From contig NZ_JALMDK010000007.1 in assembly GCF_023094165.1 (NCBI RefSeq), positions 189,099 through 253,098 of the forward strand: a DNA stretch of 64,000 bases, given 5' to 3'. Source of the stretch: Crossiella sp. S99.2 (lineage in GTDB: Bacteria; Actinomycetota; Actinomycetes; Mycobacteriales; Pseudonocardiaceae). The notes under the pieces are model-generated. The model did no database searches, was not told the origin of the DNA, and saw nothing but the letters and a program-made list of their open reading frames with translations. A program made the translations under genes and the position numbers. Positions within the stretch are counted from its first letter, which is position 1, and each line of letters starts with the position of its first letter. Positions 49,996-58,108 of the stretch are shown in pieces.

Positions 49996-51197
49996 TGGCC
50001 GCGTTGCTGGCCGGGGTGCGGGTGCTGGACCTGACCACGGTGCTGGCCGGCCCGTTCGCCTGCTACCAGCTGGCCTTGCAGGGCGCGGATGTGGTCAAGG
50101 TCGAGGTGCCCGGCACCGGCGACCTGGCCCGCCAGCTCGGCGCGGACCGCGGCCTGTCCGATGATCTGCTTGGCGCGTCCTTCCTGGCGCAGAACGCGGG
50201 CAAGCGGTCGCTGACGATCAACCTCAAGGACCCCGACGGCCGGGCGGCGCTGCTGCGCGCGGTGACCGAGGCCGATGTGCTGGTGGAGAACTACCGGCCA
50301 GGGGTGATGGATCGGCTCGGCCTGGGCTGGGATGTGTTGCGGGCAGCCAATCCCGGCCTGGTCTACTGCGCGATCTCCGGCTTCGGCCAGACCGGGCCGA
50401 TGCGTTCCCGGCCCGCCTACGACCAGATCGTGCAGGGCCTCAGCGGGATGATGAGCGTGACCGGCACCCCCGAGATCACCCCGCTGCGCGCCGGATTCCC
50501 GGTGGCCGACACCCTCGGCGGCCTGGTCGCCGCCTACGCGGTCACCGCCGCGCTGCTGCGCCGGGAACGCACCGGCGAGGGCGCGTTCCTGGACGTGTCC
50601 ATGCTGGAGGCCGCGCTCACCGCGATGGGCTGGGTCACCTCCAACTACCTGATCACCGGCCACGATCCGGAGCCGATCGGCAACGAGAACTTCACCGCCG
50701 CCCCCTCCGGCACCTTCGCCACCGCCGACGGCCACCTCAACATCGCCGCCAACCGCCAGCAACAGTTCGCCACCCTGTCCCGACTGCTCGGTCGGGAGGA
50801 TCTATTGAGTGACAACCGTTTCACCCACCCGGTGGACCGCAAGACCCACCGCGAGCAACTCCGCGCCGAACTCGAACCGGCCCTCGCCCAGCGCACCGCC
50901 AAGGAGTGGGAGGAGATCCTCTCCGACGCCGGCGTGCCCGCCGCCCGGGTGCTGTCCGTGCCGGATGCCCTTGGCCTGGAACAACTCGCGGCCCGCGAGT
51001 TCGTGCACCGGCTGCCATTCCCGGACGGCCGGGACCGCGCGCTGGACGTGCTGGGCAGCCCGGTCCGGGTCGACGGCGAGTCCGCCCGCCCCGCGTCACC
51101 GCCACCGCTGCTGGGTGAGCACACCCGGGAAGTGCTGGCGGAACTGGGTTATCCGCCCGAGGAGATCGACCGGTTGCGAGAGCGAGGCGCGGTATGA
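49995..51197 (+). CDS. Class III (CaiB/Frc-type) CoA-transferase
   Basis: 400 residues from ATG 49995. Family landmarks: VLAGPFACYQLALQGADVVKVEVPG near the start, NAGKRSLTINLKDPDGR, and the catalytic Asp at about residue 143 in RPAYDQIVQGLSG. These enzymes transfer CoA between carboxylic acids. The next gene, a short citrate-synthase-like lyase, overlaps by 4 bp. The likely pair of steps is activation of a dicarboxylic or tricarboxylic acid to its CoA ester followed by cleavage. Confidence 0.92.
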   Translation: MAALLAGVRVLDLTTVLAGPFACYQLALQGADVVKVEVPGTGDLARQLGADRGLSDDLLGASFLAQNAGKRSLTINLKDPDGRAALLRAVTEADVLVENYRPGVMDRLGLGWDVLRAANPGLVYCAISGFGQTGPMRSRPAYDQIVQGLSGMMSVTGTPEITPLRAGFPVADTLGGLVAAYAVTAALLRRERTGEGAFLDVSMLEAALTAMGWVTSNYLITGHDPEPIGNENFTAAPSGTFATADGHLNIAANRQQQFATLSRLLGREDLLSDNRFTHPVDRKTHREQLRAELEPALAQRTAKEWEEILSDAGVPAARVLSVPDALGLEQLAAREFVHRLPFPDGRDRALDVLGSPVRVDGESARPASPPPLLGEHTREVLAELGYPPEEIDRLRERGAV

Positions 51198-51988
51198 GCG
51201 GCGAACCCAGCCCGGTCACCGACTGGTGGTCCACCGCGATCACCCGGATCCGCCCCGGCGAGATCCTGCTCCGCGGCTACCCGGTCGAACAACTCATCGG
51301 CCAGATCACCTTCATCGACCAGATCTGGCTGATGCTGCGCGGCGACCTGCCCACCCCCGCCCAGTCCCGTTTGCTGGAAGCGGCCCTGGTCGCCGCCGTC
51401 GACCACGGCCCGCAAGCCCCCTCCATCGCCGCCGCCCGGATGGCCGCCACCTGCGGCGTCGGCCTGAACTCCGCGGTGGCCACCGGTGTCGGCCTGCTCG
51501 GCGACGTGCACGGCGGCGCGGGCCAGCAATGCGTCCACCTCCTGCACCGCATCATCGCCGGCGAGACCCCGGCCGACCTGATCGCCCTGCACCGTGCAGC
51601 CGGAAAACACGTCCCCGGCTTCGGCCACCGCTTCCACCCGCACGACCCCCGCCGCGACCCGCTGCTCGCCCAGGTCCAGGCCGCAGTCGATGAGGGCGAG
51701 GTCCCCGGCAACGCCCTAGCCGCCGGCCTGGCCCTGGAAAAAGCCCTGGCCGCAGGCCGATCCAAGCCGATCCCGATGAACATCGACGGCGCCACCGCCA
51801 TCATCTACGCCGAACTCGGCTTCCCCGCCGAACTCGCCCGCGGCCTGTTCCTGCTCTCCCGCAGCGTCGGCATCCTGGCCCACGCCTGGGAGGAAAAAGA
51901 GGGCGGTGCCCGCATCAAGGGCCCCCTGCCCAAAACCTTGTTGGCCGGTTACCACGGCAAGCCGTACCGTGATCTTGACCGACCCTGA
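51194..51988 (+). CDS. Short citrate-synthase-like protein, probable citryl-CoA lyase type
   Basis: 264 residues from ATG 51194, far shorter than citrate synthase (about 370-430). The catalytic core is kept: His in VDHGPQAPS, His in GDVHGGAGQQC and GFGHRFHPHDPRRDP, and an acidic end region. Homologues of this size include citryl-CoA lyase (Ccl), which splits citryl-CoA to acetyl-CoA and oxaloacetate, and the citrate-synthase-like domain of ATP-citrate lyase. With the CoA-transferase and MHS transporter it would form uptake, activation and cleavage of citrate, citramalate or a similar acid. The substrate is inferred. Confidence 0.8.
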   Translation: MSGEPSPVTDWWSTAITRIRPGEILLRGYPVEQLIGQITFIDQIWLMLRGDLPTPAQSRLLEAALVAAVDHGPQAPSIAAARMAATCGVGLNSAVATGVGLLGDVHGGAGQQCVHLLHRIIAGETPADLIALHRAAGKHVPGFGHRFHPHDPRRDPLLAQVQAAVDEGEVPGNALAAGLALEKALAAGRSKPIPMNIDGATAIIYAELGFPAELARGLFLLSRSVGILAHAWEEKEGGARIKGPLPKTLLAGYHGKPYRDLDRP

Positions 51989-52006
51989 TCCCGACAGGAG
52001 CAGCCC

Positions 52007-52522
52007 GTGGACCCCTTGGCCTGGCCCCTCACCCTCACCGGCCACGGCCTGGTACTCCGCGAATGGGACGACGCCGACCTGGAAACGATGACCGAACTCC
52101 TCGACCACCCCGAGATCCACGCGAACACCCCCATCCCCAGCCCCTTCGACCCCGCCGACTACCTGGCGATGATCCGCCGCACCCGTGCCGAGGACAATCG
52201 TCTGCACCTGGCGATCACCACGGACGGCAAGACCGCGCTGGGACTGGCTTTTCTGGCGCCGACCCGGGCTGAGGCGGGGTATGTGGTGGGGCCCGCGCAT
52301 CGGGGGCAGGGGCTGGCGGTGCGGACTACCCGGCTGCTGACGGAGTTTGGGCACGATGTGCTTGGGCTGGACGAAATCCGGCTCCGGATCAACACGACGA
52401 ATGATCCGAGCAAGGGGGTTGCTCGGTCGGCGGGGTATCAGCTCGCGGCGGGGGAGCCGGAGCGGTTGGAGCGGGACGGCAAGGTCGTGTTCCTGGAGAT
52501 CTGGACCCACCAGGCGGACTAG
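52007..52522 (+). CDS. GNAT-family N-acetyltransferase (RimJ/RimL-like)
   Basis: 171 residues from GTG 52007, with AGGAG 6 nt upstream. The acetyl-CoA-binding motif is VVGPAHRGQGLAVRTTRLL, preceded by the central beta strand ALGLAFLAP and followed by IRLRINTTNDPSKGVARSAGY, characteristic of the RimJ-type group that acetylates protein N-termini or small amines. Its stop TAG shares the palindrome CTAG with the stop of the convergent STAND gene. Confidence 0.9.
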   Translation: MDPLAWPLTLTGHGLVLREWDDADLETMTELLDHPEIHANTPIPSPFDPADYLAMIRRTRAEDNRLHLAITTDGKTALGLAFLAPTRAEAGYVVGPAHRGQGLAVRTTRLLTEFGHDVLGLDEIRLRINTTNDPSKGVARSAGYQLAAGEPERLERDGKVVFLEIWTHQAD

Positions 52523-54792
52523 AGCTGGTTGCGGACGAGAGCCAGGATCCGGTTTGCCGTCTCTAGATCACCGGCAAACCGCTGCGGGAGTTGCTCGGCC
52601 AACTGCTGGTAGAGATCAACCATTTCGGTGGCTGCGATCAGCGCCGCAGGCAGGTCGTGGGCGATGGTGGTCCTGGCCAGGGTAAAGCCGAGCAACGAGC
52701 TGGCCAATTCGGGTAGGTAGGCGTCGTTGTCCGCTGCGAGTCTCCAGTACAACTCGACGGCCTCTGTGGTTGCTGCCAGGGCGTCCGCTGCTCGGCCAGC
52801 CGTGACCAGACAGGGAGCAAGGAAATTCAGCCCTCGGGCGAGGCCAGGGAGATGAGCAGAATCATTGCTCACCAGCTTGCGGTGTATCGAGACGGCCTCT
52901 TCTGCGCTGGCAAGCGACTCTTCGATGTTGTCCGCCTGCAAGTGAATGAGGCCAAGGCCGTCCAGGGAAGAGGCGAACTCGGGCAGGAACCTGTCGGGAT
53001 TTTCCTCGGCCAGCGTTTGCCAGATCCGGACTTTGTCGGCACTTGCCACCAGTGCCTCGGTCAGTCGCTCGGCCGTCGCCAGACCGACACTCAGGTTGCC
53101 CAACGCGGTCGCCAGTGCTGGCAGGTAGCAGCCGTGGTTGGTATCCGCGAGCTGACGCAGGATTGCTACCGCCTGCTCGCTGACGGCCAATGCCTGCCGA
53201 TGTAGCCCAACGAGGCCCTGCCTGCCGCCGAGGGTGCTCAGTTTGAGTGCGTACTGGAAGTACTCCGCATCGCTCGCATCCTCTGTGGGTGTTGTCTCCG
53301 CTACTAGCCGAGCCGAGATGACCATTGCGATCTTTGCCCAGGCAACGGATGGGATCAGGTTCCCCAAGACGAGATCTATTGCTTGGAGGCTGTCATGGCC
53401 GAGCTGAGAGTCAGGACTATCCGGTCGCAGTACCTGGAGGATCTCCGCTTCGAACCGTCGTGGTTCGGCCAGGATCACCGGCAGCAAACAAGTCCTCGGC
53501 TGCCGGACCACCAGCTCGCCCACCGCCTGCTCGACCCGACGAAGCCCAACCGGATCGGCCCGCGGCGTGGACAGACAACGCAGCAGCAACCGAACCGGCC
53601 GCCCATCGTTGCCGCACAAGGCAACCGCGGCCTCGACCCAATCCCCGTCGGACACCGAGCCCGCGGCCACCGCCAGCACATGCGTGTCCGCCAACCGGTC
53701 CGGCCGAGGCGGCGCCCACACCCCACCTGCCTCATCCGGATACAACCCACCCAGCACCCGGGCAGCCTTCGCGAGAGCACCCTTCTCCTGCAACGGCAAC
53801 GACTCCAACGCCGTCACTGCCTCAGCCAAGGTGCCCGCCGGAACCAGGTAAGGCGCGAGCAACATCCAGTCAAGATCAGCCGCAGACACCGGAACACCCT
53901 CGGCCCGCAGTGCCTGCCGCACATGTCGCCGTTCGTGCGCAAGAACATCCGACACCGGATCATCCGGCACCCCGCTCCGCACCGGCGACTCAGCATCCAG
54001 CACCTGAAGCAACGCATCGGCGTACAGATCCAGGGTCGTCGTACACCGCCGCTCCTGCCAGGACAACTCAGGCACCGGACGACCCAGTCGATCCGAATAA
54101 CACCGCGCCGCATCACCATGCACAGCGCGAACCCGATCCGGCGGCAACTGATCAGTCAACGACCCCAACGGCAACGCAACCGGATCCACCAACCCAGACC
54201 AAGCGGGCTCATCCACCAGATCCCGCCACCACCCACCCTCATGCCGGGCCAGCAACAACACCCGCACCCGCGGCGACCGCCGAACCAGGTCCGCCAACCG
54301 GTTCAACGTCAGCGCCTGGTTCTCCGCGTAATCCACCACCAGCAAGGTGTCCTTGCGCTGCACCAGCTTGCTGCCCAGCGCCGCCTCGATCTCCGGCCAC
54401 CCCTGAGCCGCGTCCAGAAACCCCGCCAGCCACCCCAGCTTCCGCAACTGCCCGGTGAGCTGCCGCCCCAACTGCGTCTTACCCTGCCCACCCCGCCCAC
54501 ACACCAGCCGCAACCGCGACCGCCCCGGCGAAACGCACCACCGCCGCAACTCGTCCACCTCCGGCCGCGGCTGCACCGGCACGATGTCCGCGTCCGGCCG
54601 CAACCAGGTCGTCGGCCGTCCCAGCGGCACCGGCGGGTGGGCGCCGAACAGCATCCTGGCTGCCGCACTGACCCGGCGCGGCGGACTGATCCGTGGTGGC
54701 TCCTCGCCGGAGACATAGTGGTTGACGATGTCGCGCCCGGCTTGCTGGATCCGGGCGTGGCCGGACCCGATCGCGAACTGCCGGTCGGTCAC
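52519..54792 (-). CDS. STAND P-loop ATPase with TPR repeats and N-terminal amyloid-like signalling motif
   Basis: 757 residues from GTG 54792. Residues 5-23 carry a short motif with ARIQQAGRDIV. A STAND-type ATPase follows: Walker A CGRGGQGKTQLG at about 102-113, Walker B TLLVVDYAEN at about 146-155, and the sensor region VRVLLLARHEGGWW. The winged-helix/middle region is followed from about residue 500 by tetratricopeptide repeats (LSVGLATAERLTEAL, LASAEEAVSIHRKL, LAATTEAVELYWRL). The N-terminal motif is nearly repeated at the C-terminus of the small membrane protein encoded upstream with a 4-bp overlap. This matches NLR-like proteins that recruit an effector through a shared amyloid motif. 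Confidence 0.85.
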   Translation of the reverse strand: MTDRQFAIGSGHARIQQAGRDIVNHYVSGEEPPRISPPRRVSAAARMLFGAHPPVPLGRPTTWLRPDADIVPVQPRPEVDELRRWCVSPGRSRLRLVCGRGGQGKTQLGRQLTGQLRKLGWLAGFLDAAQGWPEIEAALGSKLVQRKDTLLVVDYAENQALTLNRLADLVRRSPRVRVLLLARHEGGWWRDLVDEPAWSGLVDPVALPLGSLTDQLPPDRVRAVHGDAARCYSDRLGRPVPELSWQERRCTTTLDLYADALLQVLDAESPVRSGVPDDPVSDVLAHERRHVRQALRAEGVPVSAADLDWMLLAPYLVPAGTLAEAVTALESLPLQEKGALAKAARVLGGLYPDEAGGVWAPPRPDRLADTHVLAVAAGSVSDGDWVEAAVALCGNDGRPVRLLLRCLSTPRADPVGLRRVEQAVGELVVRQPRTCLLPVILAEPRRFEAEILQVLRPDSPDSQLGHDSLQAIDLVLGNLIPSVAWAKIAMVISARLVAETTPTEDASDAEYFQYALKLSTLGGRQGLVGLHRQALAVSEQAVAILRQLADTNHGCYLPALATALGNLSVGLATAERLTEALVASADKVRIWQTLAEENPDRFLPEFASSLDGLGLIHLQADNIEESLASAEEAVSIHRKLVSNDSAHLPGLARGLNFLAPCLVTAGRAADALAATTEAVELYWRLAADNDAYLPELASSLLGFTLARTTIAHDLPAALIAATEMVDLYQQLAEQLPQRFAGDLETANRILALVRNQL
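54724..54780 (-). repeat. Shared 19-residue motif, copy in the STAND protein N-terminus
   Basis: Encodes residues 5-23 of the STAND protein. 47 of 57 nucleotides and 14 of 19 residues are identical to 54804-54860, the copy in the upstream gene. The invariant part is IQQAGRDI, preceded by a conserved Ala-Ile and His-Ala. Confidence 0.9.
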
Positions 54793-55040
54793 CGCGGCCC
54801 CTGGATGATGTCGCGCCCGGCCTGCTGGATGGTGGCGTGGTCCGACGCGATCGCGGTCTGGCCGCCGCCGGCGGGCGCGGGCCGCTGGGTCCACCAGGCC
54901 ACTCCGGCGGCGGCCAGGGTGCAGCCGCCGACCGCGGCCCAGGCCCACCAGTTCGATCCCAGGTCGGTGGCCACGTTGACGCTGATGCCCACGCCGGTGG
55001 TCACCAGGGCGGTGACCAGGGCAGACAGCCATTGGCGCAT
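54789..55040 (-). CDS. Two-helix membrane protein with C-terminal amyloid-like motif, putative effector
   Basis: 83 residues from ATG 55040, with AGGAGG upstream on the minus strand. Two hydrophobic helices (about residues 5-26 and 31-51, the second Trp- and Ala-rich) are joined by a short polar loop. A Pro/Gly linker then leads to the motif ATIQQAGRDII at the end. The stop overlaps the STAND gene start (GTGA), so the two are translationally coupled. By analogy with NLR-effector pairs, the soluble motif would co-assemble with the ATPase motif and the helices would act on the membrane. That function is inference. Confidence 0.8.
   Translation of the reverse strand: MRQWLSALVTALVTTGVGISVNVATDLGSNWWAWAAVGGCTLAAAGVAWWTQRPAPAGGGQTAIASDHATIQQAGRDIIQGPR
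54804..54860 (-). repeat. Shared 19-residue motif, copy at the C-terminus of the small membrane protein
   Basis: Encodes residues 61-79 of the 83-residue membrane protein, including ATIQQAGRDII. Only four residues follow before the stop. It is the partner of the copy at 54724-54780 and starts 80 bp from it. Confidence 0.9.
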
Positions 55041-55100
55041 GCCGCCTCCTTCCTGCCTCGGCAGGAACGTCCACCGGCGGCCACTCAGCGTTACGGCTTG

Positions 55101-56000
55101 TTACTCTATCGCAGCCTCCGTCAGGATCTCCCGGATCACGTGCCGGGAGCTGGCCACCAGCACCGGGTTGGTGTGCAGGTAATACGGCAGCTGGATCAGC
55201 GAGATCGACAACGCCCACCCCCGCCCACGTGCCCAGGTCGCCGCGTCCACCCCCGTAGCCGCCCGGAATTCCTCCCGAGCGCTCGCGGGCAACAGGTTCC
55301 ACGCCGGGATCAGGTCCACCGCCGGATCCCCGGTGCCCGCGACGCCGAAGTCGATTACGCCACTGAGCCGTCCCCGGTCGAGCAGGACGTTGCCGGGGGA
55401 GAGGTCGCTGTGCAGCCACACCGGTGCGCCGGACCACTCCGGGGCCCGCAATGCCTGATCCCACAACGCGGTTGCCGCGGGCACGTCGATCTCCGCGTCC
55501 AACTGGGACAGTGCGTGCCTGGTTGGTTCGTCCCTTGTGGACAGTGCGCGGCCGCGGGAGCAGGGCGGGCCGTCCGGTTCGATCCGGTGCAGGGCGGTGA
55601 TGAACCCGGCCAGGTCGGTGGCCAGTCGGGCGGGCGAGTCGAGGTGGTCGACAGCGGGGTTCGCGCCGTCGAGCCAGCGGAAAACCGACCAGTGCCAAGG
55701 GAATCCGGCGCCGGGCACGCCGTGGCCCAGCGGTACAGGCACCGGGACCGGGAGTTCGGGGGCCAGGCGGGGGAGCCAGCGTTGTTCGAAGGCGACCTGG
55801 TCGGCGCTGCCGGCGATCCGGGGCAGCCGGACCACCATGTCCGCGCCCAGACGGAACATCGCGTTGTCGGTGCCCGCCGAGGCGAGGCGGGACAACGGAA
55901 GGTCGGCCCAGTGCGGGAACTGCTCGGCGAGCAGGCCCCGGACCCTGGCGACGTCCAGTTCGACCTCGTCGGCGTGCATCTTGGTGACCACAGCGGACAT
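55101..56000 (-). CDS. Aminoglycoside-phosphotransferase-like kinase
   Basis: 299 residues from ATG 56000. The N-lobe contains AGTDNAMFRLGADMVVRLPR, the hinge VFRWLDGANP, and the C-lobe the catalytic loop WLHSDLSPGNVLLDRGRL followed by VIDFGVAGTGDPAVDL. These are the Brenner (HxDxxxxN) and metal-binding Asp motifs of the APH family, intact. Members phosphorylate antibiotics or small metabolites. The N-terminal VELDVARVRGLLAEQFPHW resembles the actinobacterial group annotated as aminoglycoside kinases, without proof of resistance. It probably has its own promoter. Confidence 0.9.
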   Translation of the reverse strand: MSAVVTKMHADEVELDVARVRGLLAEQFPHWADLPLSRLASAGTDNAMFRLGADMVVRLPRIAGSADQVAFEQRWLPRLAPELPVPVPVPLGHGVPGAGFPWHWSVFRWLDGANPAVDHLDSPARLATDLAGFITALHRIEPDGPPCSRGRALSTRDEPTRHALSQLDAEIDVPAATALWDQALRAPEWSGAPVWLHSDLSPGNVLLDRGRLSGVIDFGVAGTGDPAVDLIPAWNLLPASAREEFRAATGVDAATWARGRGWALSISLIQLPYYLHTNPVLVASSRHVIREILTEAAIE

Positions 56001-56030
56001 CCTGGCCGCCGGGGCCGGAACGCGCCGCTG

Positions 56031-56081
56031 AATAAAACCGGGGCCGGGTGGCGGGGGAGGGCCCCGCGCACCCGGCCCCGG
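56031..56081 (-). terminator. Rho-independent terminator of the subtilisin gene
   Basis: CCGGGGCCGGGTG at 56038-56050 pairs perfectly with 56069-56081 (13 bp). Read on the minus strand, the stem is followed by TTTTATT (plus 56031-56037), a classical T-tract that is rare in this GC-rich DNA. It lies 19 bp after the peptidase stop. Confidence 0.88.
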
Positions 56082-56099
56082 CCGGTCAGCGCACTTGCC

Positions 56100-57308
56100 T
56101 TACTTGATGAAGCTGACGTTGAGCAGCTTGTTCGGCGAACCGGTCTTGATGTCGGTCAGCTTGTCGCTCACCGCGTTGTTCACCAGCGCGTCGCGGACCT
56201 GCTGCGGCGTCGCCTGCTGGTTCACCGAGAGGTACAGCGCGACCGCGCCCGCGACGTGCGGGGTGGCCATGCTGGTGCCGCTCTTGGTGGACGTGCCCGT
56301 GTCGTTGGTGTGGATCGCGGACACGGTCGCGGTGCCGGGGGCGAAGATGTCCAGGCACTTGCCCCAGTTCGAGGCGACCGAGGCGCCCTGCCACACCGCG
56401 CGGGCGTCGTTCTGCTGGGTGGCGCCCACGGTGATCGCCTCCGGCACCCGGGCCGGGGTGAAGTTGCAGGCATCGGCGCCGGAGTTGCCACCGGCGATCG
56501 CGAAGGTGACGCCCGCGGCGACCGCCTTCTTGACCGCGTTCTCCATGGCCGCGTTGCTGCCGGTGCCGCCGAGGCTCATGTTGGCCACGGCCGGCTTCTT
56601 GGCGTTCTTCGCGACCCAGTCGATGCCCGCGATGATCTGCGACCACTGACCGGAGCCCTGGCAGTTGAGCACGCGCACCCCGACCAGGTCCGCCTTCTTC
56701 GCCACGCCGTACTTGGTGCCGCCCACGGTGCCCGCCACGTGCGTTCCGTGACCCTGGCAGTCGCTGGCGTCGGCGTCGTTGTCGATGAAGTCGTAGCCGC
56801 TCTTGGCCCGGCCACCGAACTCCTGGTGCGTCATGCGCACCCCGGTGTCGAGGATGTAGGCGGTCACGCCCGCGCCCTCGTTGCCGTAGGTGAACTTCTT
56901 GTCCAGCGGCAGGGACTGCTGGTCAAGCCGGTCCAGGCCCCACTCGGGGTTGAGCTGTTCGCCGGCGAGGCTGACCACGCCGTCCTGCTCCACGGAGGCC
57001 ACGCGGGAGTCCGCGGCCAGCCGCTTGGCCTGCTGCTCGCTCAGCGAGACGGCGAAGCCGTTGAGGGTCTTGTCGTAGGTCGCGGTGACCTTGCCGCCGA
57101 ACCGGGAGGCCAGGTCCTGCGCACCGGCAGCGCCATCCTTCAGCGTGACGATGTAGCTGCCCGCGACCGCGTTGGCGGTGCCGGCGTTGAGGATCTGACC
57201 TTCAGCGGGCGCGGCGAGGCCGGGCAGCGCCGAAGCGACCAGGGCGAGCAGGGAGGTGCCGGCGATCAGCCCGGCGCCCAGTGCGGCCCTGCGTCGGTCT
57301 CGTGCCAT
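56100..57308 (-). CDS. Secreted subtilisin-family (S8) serine protease
   Basis: 402 residues from ATG 57308, with GGAG 8 nt upstream. Signal peptide to about residue 33. An I9-type propeptide follows (GSYIVTLKDGAAGAQDLASRF to RVASVEQDGVV). The catalytic triad is intact: Asp in ILDTGVRMTHQEF (about 152), His in GHGTHVAGTVGG (about 188) and Ser in SGTSMATPHVAGA (about 345). It belongs to the proteinase K/aqualysin-like group and lacks the extra C-terminal domain some members carry. The 173-bp region upstream is comparatively AT-rich and should hold its promoter. A strong terminator follows. Confidence 0.95.
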   Translation of the reverse strand: MARDRRRAALGAGLIAGTSLLALVASALPGLAAPAEGQILNAGTANAVAGSYIVTLKDGAAGAQDLASRFGGKVTATYDKTLNGFAVSLSEQQAKRLAADSRVASVEQDGVVSLAGEQLNPEWGLDRLDQQSLPLDKKFTYGNEGAGVTAYILDTGVRMTHQEFGGRAKSGYDFIDNDADASDCQGHGTHVAGTVGGTKYGVAKKADLVGVRVLNCQGSGQWSQIIAGIDWVAKNAKKPAVANMSLGGTGSNAAMENAVKKAVAAGVTFAIAGGNSGADACNFTPARVPEAITVGATQQNDARAVWQGASVASNWGKCLDIFAPGTATVSAIHTNDTGTSTKSGTSMATPHVAGAVALYLSVNQQATPQQVRDALVNNAVSDKLTDIKTGSPNKLLNVSFIK

Positions 57309-57481
57309 CTGTTACTCCGTTCACTCCGCCGTGTAGCCCTCACCACACGGAGTTGTGGCTGCATGTCAGGGGCGGTTACTCGCAGCCACTAGACGCAGCA
57401 TGGTTGACCCGAACGGAGTAAGCAAGAGTTCGTTAGTAGGTGCCGTTACAGGTTTGCCTTAACTTTTTAGTCACACTTTGG

Positions 57482-57979
57482 CTAGCTCAGGCCCGGGTGC
57501 GTGCCCGTGACCTCGTCGAACACCAGCCAGGTCCGTGTTGAACGCACGCCGAGCACTTCCTGAATCCGCTCCAGCACGATCTCCCGGAGGGCCTGGTTGT
57601 CCGGGGCGCGCACTAGCACGAGCACGTCGAAGTCGCCACCGACCATGGTCAGGTGTTCCACGTACTGAATCGAGCGCAACTGCTCGGACACCTCGCGCCA
57701 TGACGCCTGCTCGATGGTCACCACCACCATCGCGGTGGTGCCCAGGCCGGCCCGCGCCGGATCGATCCGGGCGCCGAACCCGGTGATCACCTTGTCGCCT
57801 ACCAAGCGGTCGATTCTGGCGTAGGCGTTGGTGCGCGAGATGTGCAGCCGCTCGGCCAGGGTTCTGATCGAGATCCGGCCGTCCTTGGCCAGCACTCTCA
57901 GGATCGAGCGGTCCACCTCATCCAGAGAGGTGGCCATCTGTCCGCCCGCTGAGCCAACGGCACCGCTGTCGATGGACAT
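57482..57979 (-). CDS. bkdR: Lrp/AsnC-family regulator of the bkd operon
   Basis: 165 residues from ATG 57979, chosen for the AAAGGCGG site upstream; an in-frame GTG at 57994 is also possible. The HTH is ISIRTLAERLHISRTNAYARIDRLVGDKVI, followed by the RAM effector domain (TAMVVVTIEQ, VGGDFDVLVLVRAP). It is divergent from the E1-alpha gene, the classical position of BkdR, which controls branched-chain keto acid dehydrogenase genes in response to amino acids. A palindrome in the intergenic region is a candidate binding site. Confidence 0.88.
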   Translation of the reverse strand: MSIDSGAVGSAGGQMATSLDEVDRSILRVLAKDGRISIRTLAERLHISRTNAYARIDRLVGDKVITGFGARIDPARAGLGTTAMVVVTIEQASWREVSEQLRSIQYVEHLTMVGGDFDVLVLVRAPDNQALREIVLERIQEVLGVRSTRTWLVFDEVTGTHPGLS

Positions 57980-58067
57980 ATTGCCGCCTTTCACGTTTCA
58001 GGGAAGCCGTTCGTCTGCTGTTTCTGGCACATCTTGAGCCAGCCACCCGTACGGGGCAACCATTTGA

Positions 58068-58092
58068 GGACGCCTGTCAGACAGGGACGTCC
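58068..58092. promoter_or_regulatory. Palindrome between the Lrp-type regulator and E1-alpha genes
   Basis: CCTGTCAGACAGG at 58073-58085 has perfect 6-bp arms around a central A, with flanking GGAC/GTCC extending the symmetry to 58068-58092. It ends 16 bp before the E1-alpha start and just upstream of its AGGAGG site. A binding site for the divergent regulator, or a leader hairpin, are both possible. Confidence 0.5.
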
Positions 58093-58108
58093 GACTAGGA
58101 GGTTCGCC

